A stretch of 52,338 nt of DNA from Candidatus Avidehalobacter gallistercoris (GCA_018715045.1 DVMH01000012.1:1-52338); one strand, 5' to 3'; counted from the stretch's first letter, positions 24,139 to 33,898 are shown. The notes: a model not told the origin generated them from the sequence alone. Numbers and translations are program-made.

Positions 24139-25386
24139 GTGAACAATATTGTGATCGAGGGCGGGCATAAGCTTTCCGGCGTGGTGCATATCAGTGGGGC
24201 AAAGAACGCTGTGTTGCCGCTGATTGCCGCGGCTATGCTGCCCGAGGGCGTATCGCAGATCGAGGAAACGCCCTGGCTGACCGACGTTTGCTTTATGTGC
24301 GACGTTTTGAATTATCTGGGCGCGGCCACTTCGTATGAATCTGGCACGCTGACCATTGACGCAACGGAGCTTTCCAACGCGACTGCGCCCTTTGAAGAAG
24401 TGCAGAAAATGCGCGCCTCTTTTTTGGTGATGGGGCCGCTGTTGGCGCGGCTTGGCCAGGCACGTATTCCGCTTCCGGGCGGCTGTGCCATCGGAGCCCG
24501 TCCGATCGACCTGCACCTGAAAGGTTTTGAGGCGATGGGCGCAGGTATCACCATCAGCGACAATTACATCGAAGCGCGGGTCAACCATCTGCACGGCGCA
24601 CGCATTTATCTGGATTTCCCCAGCGTGGGCGCGACAGAGAACATCATGATGGCCGCCTCGCTGGCCGAGGGCAACACGGTGATCGAAAATGCTGCCAAGG
24701 AGCCGGAGATCGTCGACCTGGCCAATTTTCTGAATGCTATGGGGGCAAAGATTAAGGGCGCAGGCACTGATGTGGTGCGTATTTTCGGTGTGGAGGAACT
24801 ACGCCCGGCGCGTCACACCACGATCCCTGACCGCATTGAAGCGGGCAGCTTTATGCTGATGGCGGCGATAACCCGGAGCGAGCTTTTCCTGGAGAACGTT
24901 ATCACCAGCCATTTGCAGCCGATTATTGCCAAGCTGAACGACAGTGGGGTGCGCATTATTGATGATATTGACGGGCTGCGCGTGCTGCCGGCCAAGGATA
25001 TCCTGCCGGTGGAGATCAAAACGCTACCGTATCCTGGCTTTCCCACGGATATGCAGGCGCAGTTCATGGCTTATCTGACGCTGGCGGGAGGCTGCAGTAG
25101 TATCAAGGAGACGGTTTTTGAAAACCGTTTTATGCATGTGCCAGAGCTTAGAAAAATGGGCGCGGATATCACTGTGCGCGGCAATACTGCCGTTATTAAC
25201 GGCGTGCCGAAGCTTAAGGGCGGACGCGTTGCGGCGACAGATTTGCGTGCAGGGGCAGCCATGATCGTAGCGGCTCTGGCGGCGGAAGGCGAAACGGTCA
25301 TTGAGCAAGTGGATCATATTTACCGCGGTTATGAGGATATCATCGGCAAGCTTTTGCAGGTGGGCGCGCATATCCGCGAGGAATAA
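24139..25386 (+). CDS. murA: UDP-N-acetylglucosamine 1-carboxyvinyltransferase
   Basis: First committed enzyme of peptidoglycan synthesis: it transfers enolpyruvyl from PEP to UDP-GlcNAc in the cytoplasm. The 415-residue protein has the substrate-binding Lys-Asn in GAKNAVLPL near residue 20 and the catalytic Cys in LPGGCAIGARPIDLH at residue 116 (Cys115 in Enterobacter); fosfomycin binds this residue, so the enzyme looks sensitive. The start is GTG 24139, 7 bases after a perfect AGGAGGT (24125-24131), in place of ATG 24097 or TTG 24061, which have no such site. Confidence 0.95.
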   Translation: MNNIVIEGGHKLSGVVHISGAKNAVLPLIAAAMLPEGVSQIEETPWLTDVCFMCDVLNYLGAATSYESGTLTIDATELSNATAPFEEVQKMRASFLVMGPLLARLGQARIPLPGGCAIGARPIDLHLKGFEAMGAGITISDNYIEARVNHLHGARIYLDFPSVGATENIMMAASLAEGNTVIENAAKEPEIVDLANFLNAMGAKIKGAGTDVVRIFGVEELRPARHTTIPDRIEAGSFMLMAAITRSELFLENVITSHLQPIIAKLNDSGVRIIDDIDGLRVLPAKDILPVEIKTLPYPGFPTDMQAQFMAYLTLAGGCSSIKETVFENRFMHVPELRKMGADITVRGNTAVINGVPKLKGGRVAATDLRAGAAMIVAALAAEGETVIEQVDHIYRGYEDIIGKLLQVGAHIREE

Positions 25387-25422
25387 ATTGCTTTGTGATA
25401 GGAAAGGAGCGAGGGCTTTTTT

Positions 25423-26256
25423 ATGACGGTTTGGGAATTTATGAAAGTTGTTTGCCTCGGCGTTGTGGAGGGCATTACCGAATGGCTGCCTATCTCCAGC
25501 ACCGGGCATTTAATTTTGTTTGACCAGTTTTTGCGGCTGAATGTCAGCGATGAGTTCTGGAATATGTTTTTGGTAGTGATCCAGCTGGGGGCGATTCTTG
25601 CGGTTTGCTATCTTTATTTTGACAAGCTGAATGTGTTTTCCCGCCGGAAAAGTTATTCAGAAAAGCGGGCGACGGCTAACCTCTGGTGTAAGGTTATTGT
25701 GGCGTGCCTGCCAGCAGCCGTTCTGGGGCTGTTGTTTGACAATTGGATGGACGAACACCTGCGGAGCAGCAGTGTTGTGGCCTGGGCGTTGATCATCTAC
25801 GGCGTGTTCTTTATTTTGCTGGAGCAATACAACAATCGCCGTACTTTCCGCATTAGCTCGCTGGAGGAGATATCTTATCCCACTGCGCTTGGTATCGGCT
25901 TGTTTCAGGTTTTGTCATTAGTGCCGGGAACCAGCCGCAGCGGTTCTACTATCTTAGGCGCGATGATTTTGGGCGTCAACCGGCGCGACGCAGCGGAGTT
26001 TTCATTCTTTCTCGCTATTCCAGTGATGTTTGGCGCAAGCTTTTTGAAGCTGGTAAAATTTGGCCTTGGTTTTACGCTGACAGAGGCGCTGACGCTGGCA
26101 GTGGGTATGTTGGTGTCGTTTATCGTTTCGGTACTGGCTATTAAATTTTTGATGGCTTATATCAAGGCGCATGATTTTAAGGCTTTCGGCTGGTATCGTA
26201 TCGTGCTGGGCGTGGCCGTTTTGCTGGCGGCGGCGTTGGGCTGGATCAATGCCTAG
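25423..26256 (+). CDS. uppP: Undecaprenyl-diphosphatase
   Basis: Membrane phosphatase that recycles the lipid carrier for peptidoglycan and gives some bacitracin resistance. The 277-residue protein has about eight membrane segments and the conserved catalytic regions [16 protein letters not shown] and [10 protein letters not shown]. The start ATG 25423 has GAGGG at 25411-25415. It follows murA with a 36-base gap, so the two cell-wall genes may be co-transcribed. Confidence 0.96.
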   Translation: MTVWEFMKVVCLGVVEGITEWLPISSTGHLILFDQFLRLNVSDEFWNMFLVVIQLGAILAVCYLYFDKLNVFSRRKSYSEKRATANLWCKVIVACLPAAVLGLLFDNWMDEHLRSSSVVAWALIIYGVFFILLEQYNNRRTFRISSLEEISYPTALGIGLFQVLSLVPGTSRSGSTILGAMILGVNRRDAAEFSFFLAIPVMFGASFLKLVKFGLGFTLTEALTLAVGMLVSFIVSVLAIKFLMAYIKAHDFKAFGWYRIVLGVAVLLAAALGWINA

Positions 26257-26287
26257 CTTCGGCTGGCGATAAGGAGGACGTGAGCGT

Positions 26288-27556
26288 ATGACGGATGCTT
26301 TAAGCGTTTACGAAATGGGGCGGCGGGCCAAAGCGGCTACGCAGGCGTTGGCGCAGGCGCAAAGCGTGCAGAAGAATGCGGCGCTAGACGCGATGGCAGC
26401 AGCGCTGCTTGCGGCGGAAACGGAGATTCTCGCAGCTAACCGGGCGGATTTGGCGCAGGCGGAGCAAAAAGGCGCCAGCCGCGCCATGCTTGACCGGCTG
26501 GCGCTTAACCCGGCACGTTTGCAGGATATGGCGGCGGGGCTTTGGGCTCTTATGGAACTCCCAGACCCAATCGGCGAAGAAATGCGGCGCTGGCGGGCGG
26601 CGGAGGATATTGAAATAATCCAGCAGCGGGTTCCGCTGGGCGTGGTTGGTATCATTTACGAAGCGCGTCCCAATGTGACGGCGGATGCGGCGGGTATCTC
26701 GCTGAAATGTGGCAACGCAGTGATTTTGCGGGGCGGCAGCGACGCTTTGCGCTCAAATCTCGCGGTGGGCGAGGCGTTGCGGCAAGGCGTGGCGGCGGCG
26801 GGATTACCGGCGGATGCGGTGCAGGTGGTGGCCGACGGCGGGCGGGAAAGCGCCAATGAGCTTATGCATCTGAAAGAATTTGTGGATGTGCTGATTCCCC
26901 GTGGCGGCGCTGGACTGATTCAGACTGTTCTACGCGAGGCTACCGTTCCGGTGATTGAAACGGGGGCTGGCAACTGTCATATTTATATTGAAAAGACGGC
27001 CAATCCGGACTGGGCAGAGCAGATTTTGCTGAATGCCAAGGTGCAGCGGCCTGCCGTCTGTAACGCGGTGGAAACGCTGCTGATTGATCGGGCGCTGGTG
27101 GACAGCCTGTTGCCGCGGCTGGTGCGGGCGCTCTCTGCCGCCGGGGTTGAGGTGAGAGGCTGTAATGAAACATACGCGGCACTGCAAAGGGCTGGCATGA
27201 CGGCTATCCTGGCGTCAGAAGCCGATTTTGCTGCGGAATATAGCGATCTGATTATTGCCTGCAAAGTGGTGGGCGACTATAAAGAAGCGGTGGCGCACAT
27301 TAACAAATATGGTACACGCCATTCCGAATGTATCGTGACGGATGACGTGACAGCGGCGGCATATTTTCAGTCGTCGGTAGACGCGGCGGCGGTTTATGTA
27401 AACGCCAGCACCCGCTTTACCGATGGCTTTCAGTTTGGCTTTGGGGCGGAAATTGGCATCAGCACTCAAAAGCTGCACGCGCGCGGCCCGATGGGGCTTA
27501 TTGCGATGACGACGTATAAATATTTGATTAACGGGCAGGGTCAGACGCGTCCTTGA
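26288..27556 (+). CDS. proA: Glutamate-5-semialdehyde dehydrogenase (gamma-glutamyl phosphate reductase)
   Basis: Second enzyme of proline synthesis: NADPH-dependent reduction of gamma-glutamyl phosphate. The 422-residue protein has the aldehyde-dehydrogenase fold with the catalytic Cys in AKVQRPAVCNAVETLL and the family-specific RGGSDALRSN and FTDGFQFGFGAEIGIS stretches. AGGAGG lies at 26272-26277. The partner gene proB is not in the window. Confidence 0.96.
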   Translation: MTDALSVYEMGRRAKAATQALAQAQSVQKNAALDAMAAALLAAETEILAANRADLAQAEQKGASRAMLDRLALNPARLQDMAAGLWALMELPDPIGEEMRRWRAAEDIEIIQQRVPLGVVGIIYEARPNVTADAAGISLKCGNAVILRGGSDALRSNLAVGEALRQGVAAAGLPADAVQVVADGGRESANELMHLKEFVDVLIPRGGAGLIQTVLREATVPVIETGAGNCHIYIEKTANPDWAEQILLNAKVQRPAVCNAVETLLIDRALVDSLLPRLVRALSAAGVEVRGCNETYAALQRAGMTAILASEADFAAEYSDLIIACKVVGDYKEAVAHINKYGTRHSECIVTDDVTAAAYFQSSVDAAAVYVNASTRFTDGFQFGFGAEIGISTQKLHARGPMGLIAMTTYKYLINGQGQTRP

Positions 27557-27597
27557 TTAAATTTTGTGAGGTTTAAAGTTGTGAGGAGAGGGATAGT

Positions 27598-28203
27598 ATG
27601 GGCGATTTAATTCTGTTTGTGTTGCTGTTAATTGGCGTGCTGGACGGCTGGCGGCATGGCGTTATCAAACTTTTGGGCAACATCGGCGGCGTGCTGGTGG
27701 GCATTATGGTGGCGCGCAGGCTGACGCCGCTGCTGCTGCCGGCGCTGGCGGATAAATTGGGTCTGGCGCTTTATGGTGTGACTGGTACTGAGCAAAGCCA
27801 GCTGGCTGCCAGCTGGTTTTTCACTGAAACGGCGGCTGGAAGGCTGGCGGAACTGGTGCTGTTCATTCTTCTGACCTCGATTGTGACGTGGCTGGTGCGC
27901 TTTTTAGTTAATACAGCGGGCACGGTGGTGAATGCCACGCCGTTGGTTGGCTTCATCAGCCGGGTATTGGGCGCTTGTCTGGAGCTTTTCGTGTTCTCGA
28001 CGGTGCTTTATTTCATTTATAAGTGGTTTTTGCCATGGCTGATCGGGCTGGCGCCTGATTTGACTGTGCTGAATACCATTTTCACCAGCTCCAAATATGT
28101 GTTGCCTGTGGTGATGGATATCGGCTCTTTGGTATGGGCGAGCGCTGTGCAGGTTATTTCCGCTCAGGCGGCCTTGGCTTATCTGCCGGCGCTTGGTCGC
28201 TGA
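27598..28203 (+). CDS. CvpA-family membrane protein
   Basis: A 201-residue protein with four predicted membrane helices. The N-terminus LLIGVLDGWRHGVIKLLGNIGG matches the CvpA signature region, and the middle SIVTWLVRFLVNTAGTVVN and PLVGFISRVLGA also fit. CvpA proteins are linked to colicin V production and envelope resistance, but the molecular role is unclear. It precedes the HEAT-repeat gene by 14 bases. Confidence 0.8.
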   Translation: MGDLILFVLLLIGVLDGWRHGVIKLLGNIGGVLVGIMVARRLTPLLLPALADKLGLALYGVTGTEQSQLAASWFFTETAAGRLAELVLFILLTSIVTWLVRFLVNTAGTVVNATPLVGFISRVLGACLELFVFSTVLYFIYKWFLPWLIGLAPDLTVLNTIFTSSKYVLPVVMDIGSLVWASAVQVISAQAALAYLPALGR

Positions 28204-28217
28204 CGGGAGGTTGCAAT

Positions 28218-29081
28218 ATGTTATTTGGCGGCTATAAACCGGCCATGCTTGAGAAATGGCGTATCAAACCCCCGGCGGCAGCGAAGCTTGTGAAAATGTG
28301 GCTTAAGATGGGCGAGAATGAGCGGTCTGAGGCCGCGGCCTGCGCCTGGGAGCAGGGTTGGCCGGAGCAATGGCTTGACAACATATCTGACCAGGCGGCG
28401 TATAAAATGCTGACGGCGGTTTGGCCGTATGCGGATGCAGCGACGCGCAAACCGCTGCTTTCGCTGGCCGTGCGGCGGCTGGGCGGCGATTCTAAACAGC
28501 ATACGCTGTTGCTGTGTCTGCTGAACGAGCTGCATGACGATGATACCCCTGGCCTGCTGTTGGCGGCGGCGTTTTCTGAGCCGGATAAATATGATGTAAC
28601 TGAAGCGGCGGCGCTTCTTGCTCCTTGGCAGGAAGCCTGCGGAATGGCACTGGCCGTGCGTTTTGCTGATATGCCGCCGGCAGCGCGGCGTTGGACGGTG
28701 CGGCTTTCAGGCGAGCTTAAATCTGGCGGCACGTTGCGGGTATTAGAGGCGGCTCTTATTGACGCTGAGGCGGATATTCGTGTACTGGCGGCCAAAACGG
28801 TGCAGACCTCTCATCTTTGCAAGGGCGAAGACCTGCTGGATTTTCTTGCGCCCGCGTTAGCTGACGTATTGCCCAATGTACGCATGGCCGCCTGCGAAAC
28901 GCTGGGGCTTTTGGGGGGCACGGCGGCGATACCGACGCTGCGGCGCATTTTGGCGGCAGACACTGCCTGGCAGGTGAAAGCGATGTGTTCATCGTTTATC
29001 GACCGCTGGGAAAAGCGGCTGGCCGAAGATATTTTGCGCGACGAGGGAGAACTGTATCTGAAGGACGGCGATAAGCAATGA
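28218..29081 (+). CDS. HEAT-repeat protein of unknown function
   Basis: A 287-residue soluble protein made mostly of Ala/Leu-rich helical pairs; the last third (about 185-270) shows HEAT/PBS-lyase-like repeats, e.g. LAPALADVLPNVRMAACETL followed by LGGTAAIPTLRRILA. It probably binds another protein. Start ATG 28218 follows GGGAGGT. It overlaps the next gene by four bases (ATGA). No specific function can be assigned. Confidence 0.75.
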   Translation: MLFGGYKPAMLEKWRIKPPAAAKLVKMWLKMGENERSEAAACAWEQGWPEQWLDNISDQAAYKMLTAVWPYADAATRKPLLSLAVRRLGGDSKQHTLLLCLLNELHDDDTPGLLLAAAFSEPDKYDVTEAAALLAPWQEACGMALAVRFADMPPAARRWTVRLSGELKSGGTLRVLEAALIDAEADIRVLAAKTVQTSHLCKGEDLLDFLAPALADVLPNVRMAACETLGLLGGTAAIPTLRRILAADTAWQVKAMCSSFIDRWEKRLAEDILRDEGELYLKDGDKQ

Positions 29082-29281
29082 CGGAAAGGCATAACTGGCA
29101 GCTTGGCGATGTGGCGCGCCTGAAAAAGCCCCATGTTTGTGGGGGATTGGACTGGCGGGTCACCCGCGTGGGTATGGATATGGATATCTGCTGTCTTACT
29201 TGTGGGCGGGAAGTGAGAATTCCTCGTTGGGATTTTGAGAGGCGCGTGACGGCGCAGAACCCGGGAAATACGCTGAAATAG
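29078..29281 (+). CDS. DUF951-family protein
   Basis: A 67-residue protein. The pattern LGDVARLKKPHVCGG, then CCLTCGREVRIPRWDFERRV, is that of the DUF951 family (YyzM-like) of Bacillota, often found near ribosome or chromosome genes. Cysteines suggest a zinc-binding fold. Its start overlaps the stop of the HEAT-repeat gene (ATGA). Confidence 0.88.
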   Translation: MTERHNWQLGDVARLKKPHVCGGLDWRVTRVGMDMDICCLTCGREVRIPRWDFERRVTAQNPGNTLK

Positions 29282-29336
29282 GCGGATATACGGTGATTTG
29301 GCGAAAATTGGCCGTCGAATTTTTGTGCAGCGCAGC

Positions 29337-29365
29337 TTGACGGCACCCTTCAGATAAGCTATAAT
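29337..29365 (+). promoter_or_regulatory. Promoter of sigH
   Basis: TTGACG (29337-29342), 17-base spacer, TATAAT (29360-29365), 25 bases before the sigH start. Confidence 0.8.
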
Positions 29366-29389
29366 GGTTTATGGTAGGGGTGAAATAGC

Positions 29390-30046
29390 ATGAAGCTGGG
29401 TGTGGCCGGCGCAATGCTCCCGGATTACAGCGCGATGACTGATGAACAGATCGTTGAAATCGCGCGGGCGGGCGATATTGATGCGCAGGAATTTTTGATC
29501 AACAAATATAAGAATTATGTGCGAGCCAAGGCGCGGACATATTTTCTGCTGGGCGGTGACAAGGAGGACTTGATCCAGGAGGGCATGATCGGTATGTATA
29601 AGGCCATTCGTGACTTCCGCAGTGACAAGCTTTCCTCGTTCCGCGCGTTTGCGGAGCTTTGTATCACCCGCCAAATCATCACAGCCATCAAAACAGCTAC
29701 TCGCCAGAAGCACATACCCCTTAATTCCTATGTCAGTCTGAACAAGCCGATTTACGACGAGGACTCTGATCGTACTTTGCTGGACGTCATCACCGGCAAT
29801 AAGGTAACCGACCCGGAGGAGTTGATTATCAGCCGTGAAGAATTTTCCGAAATTGAAGAGAAAATGGGCGAGCTTTTAAGTTCCCTGGAATGGCAGGTGC
29901 TGATTTATTACCTGGAGGGCAAATCGTATCAGGAGATCGCTGAGGATTTGGGGCGCCACGTTAAATCCATCGACAATGCCCTGCAACGCGTGAAGCGCAA
30001 GCTGGAGAAATATCTGGCCGAGCGTGATCAGGCGGAAGTGAAGTAA
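29390..30046 (+). CDS. sigH: RNA polymerase sporulation sigma factor SigH
   Basis: A sigma-70 family factor of 218 residues that directs RNA polymerase to early stationary-phase and sporulation promoters. Region 2 has AQEFLINKYKNYVRAKARTYF and EDLIQEGMIGMYKAIRDF with CITRQIITAIKTATRQKH; region 4 has LEWQVLIYYLEGKSYQEIAE and KSIDNALQRVKRKL. This matches SigH well. A terminator follows, then spoIIE, itself a sporulation gene. Confidence 0.94.
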   Translation: MKLGVAGAMLPDYSAMTDEQIVEIARAGDIDAQEFLINKYKNYVRAKARTYFLLGGDKEDLIQEGMIGMYKAIRDFRSDKLSSFRAFAELCITRQIITAIKTATRQKHIPLNSYVSLNKPIYDEDSDRTLLDVITGNKVTDPEELIISREEFSEIEEKMGELLSSLEWQVLIYYLEGKSYQEIAEDLGRHVKSIDNALQRVKRKLEKYLAERDQAEVK

Positions 30047-30064
30047 TTTGAAATTACATATTAT

Positions 30065-30094
30065 AACCGGCTGTCAATGCACAGTCGGTTTTTT
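30065..30094 (+). terminator. Terminator of sigH
   Basis: AACCGGCTGT (30065-30074) pairs with ACAGTCGGTT (30081-30090), one G-T pair, followed by a T run. It lies 18 bases after the sigH stop. Confidence 0.85.
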
Positions 30095-30310
30095 ATTTGT
30101 GAGGGATCGAATAATACTTTTTCACGGGATTTATGCGGGTTATGTAGTGGAAATGTTGAATTGGATTCCGGCTAAAAAATGCTGGGAAATATTGCCCGAA
30201 TTTGGCGAGAGAAAACAGGTATTTGCCGCCCCGTTGCGACAGAATTTGCTGCCCTGTTCGTATATACTTAAACCTGACAGAAGTTTTAACGCAAAGCAGG
30301 GTGGTAAAAA

Positions 30311-32755
30311 ATGGCGGACAAGCCGCAGGTGTATCCTTTTCGCAGAGAGGCGGAAACTGAAAATAAAGACGCAGGTAAAAAACGGGGTTTTCGGCTGTTT
30401 CAAAGCAAAAAGCCGGAAAGCCCAGAGGAAAAATTCTGGGGAAGAAACAGGGTGCTGCCGGATATTGGTGCGGCTGACCTTTTCTGCCTTGCCGCCGGGT
30501 TTATGCTGGGGCGGGCGGAGGTTCTGGGCGGGCTTTATCCGTTCGGCGTGGCTTTTGCTGCGGCGGCAGTGCTGAAATATTGTCATATAGCCGGGTTGCT
30601 GCTGCTCTCAGCGGCTCTTGGCAGCGTTTCGGCGCTGGGCCTGAACGCCTGGCCATATATTGTGGCTGAGGTTCTGGCCTGCCTGTTGCTTTACATAAAA
30701 CCCCGCGACGAAAAGCGGGACTGGCTGCTGGCGCCAGTGCTTTCCGCGGCGGCGCTGGTCACGTTGAAAGCGCTGTTCCTGCTTATCTTTGCTGAGGTGT
30801 CGGCTTATAACCTGCTGGTCATCTGCTTTGAGGGGGCGTTTGCGGCAGGGCTTTCGTTGATCATGCTGATTGCGCTCGGCATTTTGCAGGAGATATCAGA
30901 GGTAAAGAGCTTATCTGCTGATGAGCTGGTCTGTCTGTTCGTGCTGTTTTTAGGCTGCATATGTGGGCTTGGCGAGTTCAGCGTGGCCGGGTTGCAACTC
31001 AGGGATATTATTAACCGCTTTCTGGTGATGCTGGCCGCATTTTGGGGCGGCGCGGGCGCTGGCGCCGGCGTTGGCGCGCTGATGGGCATTATGCCAAGCC
31101 TTGACCAGGCAGTTTCCCCGGCGGTTATTGGACTATATGCTTTTGCCGGTCTGCTGGCGGGGGCATTTAAAGGGTTCTCGCGTCTTGGGGTGGCGGTGGG
31201 CTTCGTGCTGGGTAACGTGATGTTAGGGCTTTACGTAATGGAGATATCGGCCATCCAGCAGCAGCTTTTTGCCAGCTTTATCGCTGTGGGTATGCTGTTC
31301 CTGCTGCCTGAGAAATGGCTCGCCCGCGGGGAGAGAATGTTTACCGGGCTGAATCTGAAAACGACGGAGGAAGAGAGCAACCGGCGGCGGCTGCGCTTTT
31401 CGGCACGGCGGCTGCAAAGCGCGGCGCAGATCTTCCGCGATTTGGCGGCTGGCTGCCGCAGTGTTAATAATGATGATGGGGCAGAACAGGAAAAGAACGT
31501 GGAAATGGTGCTGAATCACCTTTGCGGACAGGTATGCAACCGCTGTTCGATCCGAAATCTGTGCTGGTCGGTGGACGTGGCGGAGACATACCGCGGCGTG
31601 ATGGGACTTTTTAATGTGGCAGAACAAAAGGGCGCAGCCACTGTGCAGGATGTGCCGGATAATTTCTCCCGGCGTTGCCCGCATATGCGCGAACTGGTGG
31701 CAACGATCAATTGCCTATACGAGCTTTACTGCCAAAGTAATTACTGGCAGCAACAGAAAAGCGGCAGCCGACTGTTCCTCTCCGGTCAACTGGAGGGTAC
31801 GGCCGAGGTGATGGAGAAGCTGGCCAGTGAAATGCTGGACGCTGGCGGCAATCTGAATTATATAGAAAAGGCGCTGCAGCGGCGGCTGGCCAAGCATGGA
31901 CTGGCGGTGGGGGGGCTTCAGATAACCCACCTTGGCGAAAAGAATCTGGACTTCTGGGTGAACATGGATGAGTGCCCTGGCGAGGTGGCTTGCCGCGACA
32001 TGGCGGCCAGGGAAGTGAGCCGCGTGCTGCAAAAGCGTTTCCGCACTCAGGAGGTTAGCTGCGGCAATAACTGCGGCGTGGGCTGCTGTTTTCATATGCT
32101 GCGCGAGGGGGCGAACACGCTCGTTACCGGCAAAGCCCAGCTCTCTAAGGACGGCAACCCCGTTTGCGGCGATTCCGGCGATTCCGTCACCTTGGGCGAA
32201 GGGCGGCAGCTTTTGATGATTAGCGACGGCATGGGGGCAGGTATTCCTGCGGCGCTTAAATCCGGCAGTGCGGTTAATATGCTGACCCACCTGCTGGAAG
32301 TAGGCTTTGATCGCCACACAGCTGTGGACACCGTAAACACCGTTTTGATGTTGCAAGGCGGCGAGGAGGCGTTTGTTACTCTGGATATGTGCATTATCGA
32401 CCGCTATGAGAACAGTGCGGAATTCATTAAAACTGGTGCGCCGCCCAGCTTTATCAAACGGGGCGGTGAGGTCAAAATCATCAAGAATGCGTCTCTCCCG
32501 GTTGGTATGCTGCAAACGGTGGATAAGACCATATATCAGGCGCAGCTGGAAGCTGGCGATATGGTGATCATGGCCAGCGACGGTCTGCTGGACGCCGATA
32601 GTGAACAGGATCTGGAATGGCTCGTCCACCTGATTGAGGACAACAACATCGACGATCCCCAGCAAATGGCGGAGTTTTTGCTGGAACGTGCCGTCACCAT
32701 CAGCGGCGGCCGGGTGCGCGATGATATTACCATACTGACTGCTAAAATAGCTTGA
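30311..32755 (+). CDS. spoIIE: Stage II sporulation protein E (serine phosphatase)
   Basis: An 814-residue membrane phosphatase that dephosphorylates SpoIIAA and so activates sigma F in the forespore; it also binds FtsZ at the polar septum. The N-terminal 330 residues hold about ten hydrophobic segments; the middle has Cys-rich stretches (VCNRCSIRNLCW, CGNNCGVGCCF); the C-terminal PP2C domain (about 600-812) has LMISDGMGAGIPAALKSG, MVIMASDGLLDADS and DDITILTAKI with its metal-binding Asp residues. Start ATG 30311 follows AGGGTGG. The 30100-30300 region upstream should hold its promoter; I see a TATACT but no convincing -35 or Spo0A box. Confidence 0.95.
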   Translation: MADKPQVYPFRREAETENKDAGKKRGFRLFQSKKPESPEEKFWGRNRVLPDIGAADLFCLAAGFMLGRAEVLGGLYPFGVAFAAAAVLKYCHIAGLLLLSAALGSVSALGLNAWPYIVAEVLACLLLYIKPRDEKRDWLLAPVLSAAALVTLKALFLLIFAEVSAYNLLVICFEGAFAAGLSLIMLIALGILQEISEVKSLSADELVCLFVLFLGCICGLGEFSVAGLQLRDIINRFLVMLAAFWGGAGAGAGVGALMGIMPSLDQAVSPAVIGLYAFAGLLAGAFKGFSRLGVAVGFVLGNVMLGLYVMEISAIQQQLFASFIAVGMLFLLPEKWLARGERMFTGLNLKTTEEESNRRRLRFSARRLQSAAQIFRDLAAGCRSVNNDDGAEQEKNVEMVLNHLCGQVCNRCSIRNLCWSVDVAETYRGVMGLFNVAEQKGAATVQDVPDNFSRRCPHMRELVATINCLYELYCQSNYWQQQKSGSRLFLSGQLEGTAEVMEKLASEMLDAGGNLNYIEKALQRRLAKHGLAVGGLQITHLGEKNLDFWVNMDECPGEVACRDMAAREVSRVLQKRFRTQEVSCGNNCGVGCCFHMLREGANTLVTGKAQLSKDGNPVCGDSGDSVTLGEGRQLLMISDGMGAGIPAALKSGSAVNMLTHLLEVGFDRHTAVDTVNTVLMLQGGEEAFVTLDMCIIDRYENSAEFIKTGAPPSFIKRGGEVKIIKNASLPVGMLQTVDKTIYQAQLEAGDMVIMASDGLLDADSEQDLEWLVHLIEDNNIDDPQQMAEFLLERAVTISGGRVRDDITILTAKIA

Positions 32756-32757
32756 TA

Positions 32758-32793
32758 AAAAAGATACCTGAGCTTTAGCTCAGGTATCTTTGG
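32758..32793. terminator. Bidirectional terminator between spoIIE and the PrsA-like gene
   Basis: A 13-bp perfect stem (32761-32773 with 32778-32790) with TTTA loop. It lies 6 bases after the spoIIE stop and 14 bases before the stop of the convergent foldase gene; T-runs are stronger on the minus strand. Confidence 0.88.
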
Positions 32794-32806
32794 CTTTACG
32801 TTATTG

Positions 32807-33898
32807 TCAGTTGTCTGCGGGCTGCGTTTCGCCGCCATCAGCGGCGTTGCTGTCAGTATCGTCGCCGGCGGCAGGTTCCTCGGTTACGGCGTACTTACGC
32901 GTGTAATCCTGGGTTATTTCCACGTTCTGCATGGCTTCGTCCACTGCTGCAAAGTAGCGCTGGTCGCGTTCATCGCCCAGTTCCTGATCAATAATGGCGT
33001 CCTTGGCCTCGCCAACGCCGGTGGTTTTATCCAGAAGTTTGATGATGTGATAGCCAAAGCTGGTGTGTACCGGTTCCTGCGTGATCTCGCCTACTTCGGT
33101 TAGCTGAAATGCCGCCGCGTTGAATTCCTCCACATAGGGCGATTCCTGTTTGGTCACGTATTCTCCCAAATCGCCGCCGGTATTTTTGGTGCTGTCGGCA
33201 TTATAGCGTTGAGCCAATTCTTCAAAAGTAGCGCTGCCGTCGTTGATCTGGCTGATAAGGTCAGCTGCGGTTTTGCGGGCAGTTTCCCATGCGGCCTCGT
33301 CCGGTTCGGCGGTATTTCCTGCTTCGTCTGTTGTGCCCTCAACTGAAACCAGAATATGGCCGAATTTGTAGGTGTCATAGGCGTCAGGGTCAGCGTTGTA
33401 AATCTCAGCCAGTTCTGAATCGCTGAGCGTCAAATCGCTGTTCACCTGCTCATATAGCGCATCAGCCAGCAACTGATATTCTAAAATCCAATTTACATCG
33501 TCCTCGGATAGCTCATATGTGGAGAGCCAAGTCTCCCAGGCAGCGTCATCGGCAAAATGCGCTTTTTGATCGTTCATAGCGTCGGCAAGCGCAGTTTTGT
33601 CCACGGTGAGGCTGGCGTCGGCTGCTAATGTGCGCACCACTGCCATCTCAGTCACGATATCCACGGCCTGTTCTTCCACCATGCTCATATATTGCGCGCC
33701 GTTTTGCTCATCGGTGAAGTCGATGCCGTAGCTGGTCAGGTAATCCTTGCCATAGTTCAGATAATAATTGATCACGCCCTGTGGTATTTCCACCCCGTTT
33801 ACGATCATTGCCGGGGTCTTCGCCTTGTCGCCGCAGCCGCTGAGAGTCAGGGTTGCAAGCAGCAGACCGCATACCAGCAGACTAAGAGTTTTCTTCAT
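32807..33898 (-). CDS. PrsA/SurA-type peptidylprolyl isomerase lipoprotein
   Basis: A 363-residue extracytoplasmic foldase. It has a signal peptide and lipobox (LTLSGCGD), a SurA_N-like helical part, and a parvulin (rotamase) domain around residues 190-290: FGHILVS, then ATFEELAQRYNADST, GGDLGEY and HTSFGYHIIKLLDK. The C-terminus is Asp/Ala-rich and disordered. It helps folding of secreted proteins outside the membrane. It lies downstream of mfd with a 60-base gap. Catalytic activity is probable since key parvulin residues (His, Gly-Asp-Leu-Gly, Phe-Gly-Tyr-His) are present. Confidence 0.9.
   Translation of the reverse strand: MKKTLSLLVCGLLLATLTLSGCGDKAKTPAMIVNGVEIPQGVINYYLNYGKDYLTSYGIDFTDEQNGAQYMSMVEEQAVDIVTEMAVVRTLAADASLTVDKTALADAMNDQKAHFADDAAWETWLSTYELSEDDVNWILEYQLLADALYEQVNSDLTLSDSELAEIYNADPDAYDTYKFGHILVSVEGTTDEAGNTAEPDEAAWETARKTAADLISQINDGSATFEELAQRYNADSTKNTGGDLGEYVTKQESPYVEEFNAAAFQLTEVGEITQEPVHTSFGYHIIKLLDKTTGVGEAKDAIIDQELGDERDQRYFAAVDEAMQNVEITQDYTRKYAVTEEPAAGDDTDSNAADGGETQPADN

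Noticed and set aside
30226-30275. Spo0A box upstream of spoIIE
   Set aside because: GACAGAA at about 30239-30245 partly fits a reversed 0A box and TATACT lies downstream, but spacing and match are too weak to list as a site.
30048-30575. 175-codon frame between sigH and spoIIE
   Set aside because: It crosses the sigH terminator, lacks a ribosome site and overlaps the real start of spoIIE.
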